Positions 32,231-38,767 of a stretch of 38,767 nucleotides of DNA are shown piece by piece; the stretch's first letter is position 1; the number at the start of each line of letters is the position of its first letter. The position numbers were made by a program, and so were the translations under genes. The stretch covers positions 1 through 38,767 of the forward strand of contig CAMOYX010000003.1 of NCBI GenBank assembly GCA_946630615.1. Direction: 5' to 3'. This stretch comes from an uncultured Mycoplasmatota bacterium. GTDB lineage: Bacteria > Bacillota_I > Bacilli_A > RF39 > UBA660. Below the pieces are notes generated by a model, which was not told where the DNA came from, ran no database searches, and was given only the letters and a program-made list of their open reading frames with translations.

Positions 32231-32353
32231 AAACTTCTACTCCTTTCTTGATATGTATTATAACATTACTTGTTATCAATAAAAGTGAAATTTATGTGAA
32301 AACTATTTTAATCAAAAAAAGAAAGCAAATAAATTACTTGCTTTCTGACAGTA

Positions 32354-32563
32354 TTATTTCTTTTTATTTTTCCTAGCATCTTGAAAATAAGTTATAGCAG
32401 TAGCTATTAATGATAAACATAAAGCCCATGCTATATTAACCCCCGGATTAAATACAAAGTCTGTTCTTGTAATTAGACTCCAAACCCAATCAAGTAATGT
32501 CCAAATACAAAACGTTGTAATAATGGACACCACAAAATAAATTACATAATTCTTAAACTTCAT
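32354..32563 (-). CDS. small two-TM membrane protein
   Basis: 69-aa ORF with a terminator after the stop. Confidence 0.6.
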   Translation of the reverse strand: MKFKNYVIYFVVSIITTFCIWTLLDWVWSLITRTDFVFNPGVNIAWALCLSLIATAITYFQDARKNKKK

Positions 32564-32644
32564 AAACTTCTACTTTTTTCCTTTCTTAGTCGTATTATAC
32601 ACTATATCCTAATTAAAGCAAAAGAAAAATAAGACATAATTGTC

Positions 32645-33340
32645 TTATTTTAATTTAAAGAATTCATCAAACATTGCTTTTTGATCATTCTTAATTTCAT
32701 CAGTTAATTCTGCATCATGTTTAGTTTGTTTATCAGAAATACCTTCAATTAACTTTTCTGCTTTACCATCTTTAACAAAGATATAGTTTGGAGCGAAAAT
32801 TCTCTTTTCACCAGTACTTACTTTAACAGTCTTACCAGCATCATCTGTATAAGATAAATTATAATCAGATAAAACATTTCCTAATTTATCTAATAATTTA
32901 TAATATGCATCTGTTCCTTTAGCTGATAATTCTGGTTCATTCTTATCATTTAATTTATAAGTATCTCTTAAAATTTCTTCATGGAAGTCTTCCCAAATCT
33001 TAACATAATAAATCTTATCTACTTTGTTTTCAATTGCAGACTTAGTAGCCTCTTCAATTACACTTCTACACCAAGGACAATGTTCATCTCCAAAGTAAAC
33101 AAAGAATGTTTCATTACTATCAATCTTAGTTAATAAATCTTCTGGAGTAATATAAACAAATGGATTTTTTTCATCTACAGTTATTGTTCTATATTCGAAC
33201 TTACCATTATTTACTCCATTAATCTTTTCATACTCTTCTTTAAACTTAAGAGCATCTTCATTTTTCTTTTCACATCCAGTTAAAGAAATTATACTTGCTA
33301 ATGCTAAGAAACCTGTTAGCACTTTTTTCATTACTTTCAT
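32645..33340 (-). CDS. thioredoxin-like lipoprotein
   Basis: Lipobox LTGC; redox motif GDEHCPWCRSV. Confidence 0.8.
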   Translation of the reverse strand: MKVMKKVLTGFLALASIISLTGCEKKNEDALKFKEEYEKINGVNNGKFEYRTITVDEKNPFVYITPEDLLTKIDSNETFFVYFGDEHCPWCRSVIEEATKSAIENKVDKIYYVKIWEDFHEEILRDTYKLNDKNEPELSAKGTDAYYKLLDKLGNVLSDYNLSYTDDAGKTVKVSTGEKRIFAPNYIFVKDGKAEKLIEGISDKQTKHDAELTDEIKNDQKAMFDEFFKLK

Positions 33341-33409
33341 AATTTACCTCTTTTCTATGTTTCAAGTTTATAAAAAATAATAAAAAAAGTAACTAACTTT
33401 AAAGTTGAG

Positions 33410-34453
33410 TTACTTATTTATTAATTTTTTTATTTTATCTTGCTTAAATATTCTTCTATCTCTAAAAGAATAATAATGGGAAACCTTCACCATTCTTTCA
33501 AAAGAATAATCCTCATCTAAACATCTTTTTTCAATTCTACTAATAACACCAGGAGTTAATACTTCTTTTGGAATATTAACCATATAACCACAACAAGGAC
33601 ATAAATGATAATATCTATGTTCACTATCATATGGATTAACAAATATTTCATCTTCTTTTATATAAAAACTATTACCACAAGGTGATGTGTTTCCTGCTTT
33701 AATAATCTTACTATCACTACCATTACATTCAATTTCTAAATTCCAAGGTAATTCATCATGAAACTCTAAATATATATCTTGTTTCTGATCTTCAGTTAAT
33801 ATACATCCATTGTAATCATACCTGGCAGCATCACTAGATACATAATTTATAAAATTACTTGTTTCTAGTGCTTGATATTCATTATATCTTTTTTTCTTTC
33901 TTTTCTTCTTTTCTTCTACCATACACCATGTATTATTATTACTTATATATGAAATAGAATCTTCATTTTTATATTTATCTAATAATTGATATTGTTCTAA
34001 AGCTAATATTTTTTTATTTCTTATAAATAACATTCCCGATTGCAATTCAATAAAGCTTTTAACTTCTTTTAATAACTTAGTTAAATTAGGAATTATATTA
34101 TTATTCTCTCTACTTAATAATTCTAAATTATTCTTACATTCCAATAAAAAATCAGAATCTTTTTTCTTTTCTTCTAATTCTAAATATAGCTTACTTTCGT
34201 TATATGGAATATCACTTAATAAAAAAGATTCAACATCAGATAATACTTTTTTATCTATTAATCTAATAAATACAGATAGACCATCATCAGTACTTAAAGC
34301 CAATCTAGAATTAAACTCTGATATTCTTCTAATAAATCTATCTTTTTCTTCTCTAGTTTCTTTATATATGAAAGGAGCTAAAATATACTTAGCATTAATA
34401 TATAAATACTTATATCTATTAATAAATTCTTGTTCAATATCTTTATATTGCAT
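33410..34453 (-). CDS. hypothetical protein with Cys-rich (zinc-ribbon-like) motif
   Basis: ORF with LCPCCGYMVNIP. Confidence 0.55.
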   Translation of the reverse strand: MQYKDIEQEFINRYKYLYINAKYILAPFIYKETREEKDRFIRRISEFNSRLALSTDDGLSVFIRLIDKKVLSDVESFLLSDIPYNESKLYLELEEKKKDSDFLLECKNNLELLSRENNNIIPNLTKLLKEVKSFIELQSGMLFIRNKKILALEQYQLLDKYKNEDSISYISNNNTWCMVEEKKKRKKKRYNEYQALETSNFINYVSSDAARYDYNGCILTEDQKQDIYLEFHDELPWNLEIECNGSDSKIIKAGNTSPCGNSFYIKEDEIFVNPYDSEHRYYHLCPCCGYMVNIPKEVLTPGVISRIEKRCLDEDYSFERMVKVSHYYSFRDRRIFKQDKIKKLINK

Positions 34454-34597
34454 GAAATATCTCCTAACAGAATAATAATAAATTAATAAAGTGAAAGAAT
34501 AGTTAAATTACTCTGAAAAATTTTCTTAATCACTTAATATAATTATAATATAAACTTATATTAATTTAGAGTATTGACTTTTAAAAAAAGGTAAAAA

Positions 34598-34900
34598 CTA
34601 TTTGTTTTTACCTTTATATAATTCAAATCTATATTTTTGTTTAACATTAGGATATTTCTCGTGATCCACTTCAGACATAAACATATCTTTAGGTCTAGCT
34701 GCAAAGTCTACTCCTTTAGTACATTCAGTTTCATATAGTGGTTTATATATAATTAATTCTTCACCATTTTCAGTATGTCTAGCACTTCCTATAATCTCAT
34801 ATAAATATAACTTAGCATTATTAAGTAATGCTTTCTCATCTTGTAGTTCTCTTTTAAAATGTTGTACTATATCTCCTTGATTAAATTCTCTATTATTCAT
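34598..34900 (-). CDS. DUF1653 domain-containing protein
   Basis: [10 protein letters not shown]...[24 protein letters not shown]. Confidence 0.88.
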   Translation of the reverse strand: MNNREFNQGDIVQHFKRELQDEKALLNNAKLYLYEIIGSARHTENGEELIIYKPLYETECTKGVDFAARPKDMFMSEVDHEKYPNVKQKYRFELYKGKNK

Positions 34901-34976
34901 TATTAACACCTCTTAATTATATTTAATAAATATATATAAATATCTTATACTATTTACACAAAAAAGCATAGTATAA

Positions 34977-35459
34977 CTATGCTTTCTTTGTTCTTCTTTT
35001 AATATTTGGATTATATTTAATTTCTTCATTTATAATAGCATTTAATCTTTTTACAAAAGATGCATTATGCTTTGATGCATATTCTTTCCATAAAGGATGA
35101 GTAGGTCCAAACTTTTCTTCGTAAGAAGGTACTCCATCAATAACAATATTATCATCAATAAAAGGAATAGATCTTAATAAATTAAAGTTATTCTCTATAT
35201 CAGCTTCATCAAAACCTCCACAGCTAAGTAACATTAATGTACGATTAAACTTATTTATACTTTTATCACAACAATCACTATATAAAGTATATAAATGAGT
35301 ACCTCTAATATTTAATGAGTCACACAGTAACACATTCATAATACCTCTATCACTTTTCATCATTTGTGCAAGTATAGCAATAGCACCAGGATTACCTTCA
35401 GACATTACATAAATCATATCTTCTATAGTTGAATTACCTCTTAACTTCTCATTACCCAT
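34977..35459 (-). CDS. hypothetical protein
   Basis: 160-aa ORF with RBS GGGAGGTG; terminator overlaps the stop. Confidence 0.6.
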   Translation of the reverse strand: MGNEKLRGNSTIEDMIYVMSEGNPGAIAILAQMMKSDRGIMNVLLCDSLNIRGTHLYTLYSDCCDKSINKFNRTLMLLSCGGFDEADIENNFNLLRSIPFIDDNIVIDGVPSYEEKFGPTHPLWKEYASKHNASFVKRLNAIINEEIKYNPNIKRRTKKA

Positions 35460-35524
35460 AATACACCTCCCTGTTTAGGGCTTAGTATAACATATTTTAA
35501 ATTAAATAAAAGCAAAATATAAAA

Positions 35525-35560
35525 ACTCGCTAGATCTCATTAATAAGACTATGCGAGTTT
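35525..35560 (-). terminator. terminator downstream of the SEC-C remnant
   Basis: AAACTCGC...GCGAGTTTTT on the minus strand. Confidence 0.7.
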
Positions 35561-35566
35561 AATTAA

Positions 35567-35752
35567 TTATTTAGCACAATATTGTTTATATTTCTTGCCA
35601 TTACCACATTACTTGTAATTTATGGCTTTTATAAGTTCTTGAGAGCATTTTGTAGCACTTTTGGCTATTGAATACACTTGGTAGCTACCGAGAGCATCTG
35701 GAAATTAACTATCAGGGTATCTAAAATACTTTTTAAAGATTTTCCATAATAG
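35567..35752 (-). pseudogene. remnant of a SEC-C motif protein C-terminus
   Basis: One frame reads AKLLWKIFKKYFRYPDS*FPDALGSYQVYSIAKSATKCSQELIKAINYK*CGNGKKYKQYCAK*, resembling the SEC-C ending CPCGSGKKYKKCC but with two in-frame TAA stops. Confidence 0.6.
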
Positions 35753-35753
35753 T

Positions 35754-36860
35754 TTAGCAACTACCTATCTTATCAATTTTTTCTATAAATTCATTTGAAA
35801 ATTTATACCATTTAAATATTGCTTTCTTTTTCTCCATATATTTTTCTAATTCTTCATCTGTATAATTTGGATTATTGTCTTTAAATCTACTTATAGTCCT
35901 ATTGTAACAAGTATCAATAGAAGTTCTAATTATAATTATTTTTCCCTTTAAAAGATTAATATCTTTAATGCAATGAAACTGTGCGCTATCAATAACAATT
36001 GTTTTATCATATTTTTTACAATACTTTAATATCTCAGTATATATTAGATCAAAATCATCTCCACAATAGGGTAACTCTTTATATTTACTTCTAAAATATT
36101 TTCCTAATTCTTTATTGATACCAGTACTATTTTCAAATCTATGTTCAGATAATATTTCATCAGTATCAACTATTAAATATTCACTACTATTAAAATGTTT
36201 TTTAGCATAAGTAGTTTTACCTGATCCACTTTGACCTGTTAAGTTAATAACTTTATCATTAGTTAAATCTTTTATATATGGTTCTTTATCTACAAATCTA
36301 CTAATTAACATATCTGATTTTATCTCATATAAAAACTCATCTATTTCTTTGACAAGCCCATTTATATTTTTTCTATCATTTTTTCCTCCATGAGAAATAA
36401 AATCATTCCACTCTTCTAATACATTATCAATATTATTTTTATTAACTCTATCTTTAATTATTGCATAAGCTGTTTTTTTATAATTCATAATACTTACAAC
36501 ACCAAGTGCTTTATAATACGATTTTTCTGGGATATTAGAGATTTTATAAAAATGAAGAGCTAATTCATCATCAATTTTTCTTGGATTACGTATAATTATT
36601 TTATTAGTTCTAAATATTGTTGTAGCACCCTCTATTTTTATGTTTTCAGCATCATCTGGAATTTCAACATCATAAATTGTATCTCCTCTATGTAACCATC
36701 TTAAAATACAATCTTCTGTTGTATAATTAAATCCTCCAAAATCCCTTCCTTTTTCTGCAGTAGGATTCCATTTTTCGGCAATGTTAACTTCATCTAGTTT
36801 ATATTCAAACCCACCAGCATTTGATTTTAATCCATCCATTACTCTAACGTATTTGATCAT
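35754..36860 (-). CDS. fusion: N-terminal uncharacterised domain plus C-terminal P-loop kinase
   Basis: N-terminal KSNAGGFEYKL...FGGFNYTTEDCILRWLHRGDTIYDVEIP; C-terminal Walker A LTGQSGSGKTTYAKKHF and VDTDEI. Confidence 0.7.
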   Translation of the reverse strand: MIKYVRVMDGLKSNAGGFEYKLDEVNIAEKWNPTAEKGRDFGGFNYTTEDCILRWLHRGDTIYDVEIPDDAENIKIEGATTIFRTNKIIIRNPRKIDDELALHFYKISNIPEKSYYKALGVVSIMNYKKTAYAIIKDRVNKNNIDNVLEEWNDFISHGGKNDRKNINGLVKEIDEFLYEIKSDMLISRFVDKEPYIKDLTNDKVINLTGQSGSGKTTYAKKHFNSSEYLIVDTDEILSEHRFENSTGINKELGKYFRSKYKELPYCGDDFDLIYTEILKYCKKYDKTIVIDSAQFHCIKDINLLKGKIIIIRTSIDTCYNRTISRFKDNNPNYTDEELEKYMEKKKAIFKWYKFSNEFIEKIDKIGSC

Positions 36861-36973
36861 AATATCAACTCCTATAATAATTATAATATATTCTTTAATC
36901 TCTATTTAAAAACACCCGTAAAAAGGTATCTAAATTGATTCAAAACATATAAACCCACAATTTTTTAGCAAGT

Positions 36974-37834
36974 TTATCTATTACCTACAATTACTTTACC
37001 ATCTAGATTACAAATATATGCCTCAGGAATTAGTGCTTTAATTTCTTTTAAAATTTCATTATCTTTTTCATATTTTCTGCCTAATAATATTCCTTCTATT
37101 AAATTTGATGGTAAGCCAAATAAAATTGCTGATTCCCTATCTGTAAAAAAATCGTCTTTATATTTTCTTTGTTTAATAAATTTTTCATAATAATCTTGAT
37201 TAACAAATGGTTTAACGTCATCATCATTTATATTATTCGGATTTAAAATATCTCCTTTTAACAATTCTAAAGAGTGATTATTATTACCGCTAAATATTAT
37301 ACCGATTTGTACCCTATCTTGAACTAAACTTGGCATAAATCTTGCTTCCTTAGTTTGTTCTAAAGTCCACATATGGCAATCTATTTTTGATACTGTATCT
37401 AAAATATTATTCATCTCGTTATATGGAATAACTGCTGTTTGATTCTTTTTGGTATCAACCCCATTCTCAAAAATTCCACTATACATTATAGTTCCACCTG
37501 AATAAAAATTAATATAATCTTTTAAATAATAATCTTTTTTTAAGTTCCATACACCAACACTACTTGGATATTTAGAAAGTCTTCCATCTATAAACCAACT
37601 TGATATTAATCCATCTTTTAATATTTCTTTTAGACCATCAAGGTTTTTATATGTTCCATGTAATAAAGTTCCTTTTTTTAATTTTACTGTATCTCCAAAA
37701 TTATATTTAGCTTTATCTATAACACTATTTTTAACTTCATAATATTTTTTAATTTGCTCTACTAATTTTTTCTTTCCTTTTTCATCAAGCAGCATATTTT
37801 CATTAACTATATTTATATATTCTTCTTTAGTCAT
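36974..37834 (-). CDS. putative ADP-ribosyltransferase-like protein
   Basis: LLHGTYKNLDGLKEILKDGLISS and C-terminal LPSNLIEGILLGRKYEKDNEILKEIKALIPEAYICNLDGKVI suggest an ART-like fold. Confidence 0.45.
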   Translation of the reverse strand: MTKEEYINIVNENMLLDEKGKKKLVEQIKKYYEVKNSVIDKAKYNFGDTVKLKKGTLLHGTYKNLDGLKEILKDGLISSWFIDGRLSKYPSSVGVWNLKKDYYLKDYINFYSGGTIMYSGIFENGVDTKKNQTAVIPYNEMNNILDTVSKIDCHMWTLEQTKEARFMPSLVQDRVQIGIIFSGNNNHSLELLKGDILNPNNINDDDVKPFVNQDYYEKFIKQRKYKDDFFTDRESAILFGLPSNLIEGILLGRKYEKDNEILKEIKALIPEAYICNLDGKVIVGNR

Positions 37835-37933
37835 TAATTATCACTCCTATATTAATTATGTCATACTTATTATCATTCAAAAGCCATTTAAAAAGGTGTC
37901 TAATTTTTGAAAATATAAAAATATTACATTTAT

Positions 37934-38758
37934 TTATTCATCAAATTCTTTGCTATGTTCCTTAAAAAAACTACTATATACTTTTACATTATCAAGTTCT
38001 GTCCACTTTTTCGCTTTAACTGGAACAATATCTAAATCATATATTTTTGCTCCATTTAGCGCTAATAGAAATGGTGAATGTGTTGCAATTATAAATTGGC
38101 AATTATAATATCTCGCAGACTCCTCAATGAATGTTTTTAATTTTAATTGATTCTCAGCGGATAAACTATTTTCAGGTTCATCTATTATATATAGTGCATT
38201 ATCTTCAATTTCATTTTGCCAAAAATCTAATGCTGTTTCTCCATTTGATTCTTGTATAATATTATTATTTCTTAATCTAGTTCTAACATATTTTGATACA
38301 GTCATTCTATTAGAATCCACTTTATTTTTTAAATCTTCATATTGACTTAGACTTGAGTTATATCTTTCTGAAGATGCATTTTTATAGTCATAGTACTCGT
38401 TTATCAAATCTTCTTTTCTTCTATTAACATTTGAATTAATAGCTCTTAAATCTAACAAACAGTCAAATACATCGTCACTCGAAATGTATTTAATACTTTT
38501 ACATTCACTTAGATGTATCAATTCACAATGTTCTCTACATTTTCCTACATACTGATCAAAAAATTCACCTTTTTTATCAATATTTCTTTTAGAAGCATTA
38601 ATTGAATCACTAATTATATTTAAAAGAGTTGTTTTGCCAGAACCATTTCCTCCATAAAAAATAGTTATTGGCTCAAATTCTATATTTTCAAATTTTTTGT
38701 TAGGAAAAATTTTTAAAGGATAGAAATTGTTATGAATATCCATCTTATGCATAATCAT
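37934..38758 (-). CDS. ABC-type/AAA ATPase (OLD/RecF-like)
   Basis: Walker A FYGGNGSGKTTLLN, Walker B ALYIIDEPENSLS, H-loop IATHSPFLLAL. Confidence 0.88.
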   Translation of the reverse strand: MIMHKMDIHNNFYPLKIFPNKKFENIEFEPITIFYGGNGSGKTTLLNIISDSINASKRNIDKKGEFFDQYVGKCREHCELIHLSECKSIKYISSDDVFDCLLDLRAINSNVNRRKEDLINEYYDYKNASSERYNSSLSQYEDLKNKVDSNRMTVSKYVRTRLRNNNIIQESNGETALDFWQNEIEDNALYIIDEPENSLSAENQLKLKTFIEESARYYNCQFIIATHSPFLLALNGAKIYDLDIVPVKAKKWTELDNVKVYSSFFKEHSKEFDE

Positions 38759-38767
38759 TGAATATTC

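Overview
AT-rich window, probably a Bacillota/Mollicutes-related gut bacterium (RF39-like is an inference). It opens inside the 5' end of a 16S rRNA gene on the minus strand. Almost all genes are on the minus strand. The housekeeping block is: DUF402, S41 protease, YbbR/CdaA, smpB, rnr, secG, engB, typA, a membrane thioredoxin, radical SAM, BI-1, ychF, AbgT, DUF951, MscS, parB, parA, ftsH, tilS, and prfB with its programmed +1 frameshift. From about 28 kb it becomes accessory: GGDEF, XRE-TM, small membrane proteins, and a terminal cluster of P-loop kinase fusion, ART-like protein and ABC-type ATPase. The strongest non-protein signal is an approximately 580-nt standalone structured RNA (about 11868 to 11289, minus) upstream of typA. 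It has its own sigma-A-like promoter, a rho-independent terminator, and two near-identical apical hairpin modules about 420 nt apart carried on different basal stems. Its size resembles large ornate RNAs such as ROOL, but I cannot assign a family by eye. A second RNA-level candidate is a 15-codon uORF overlapping a 13-bp inverted repeat, followed by a terminator (32041-32250). All calls come from reading the sequence; no searches were run.
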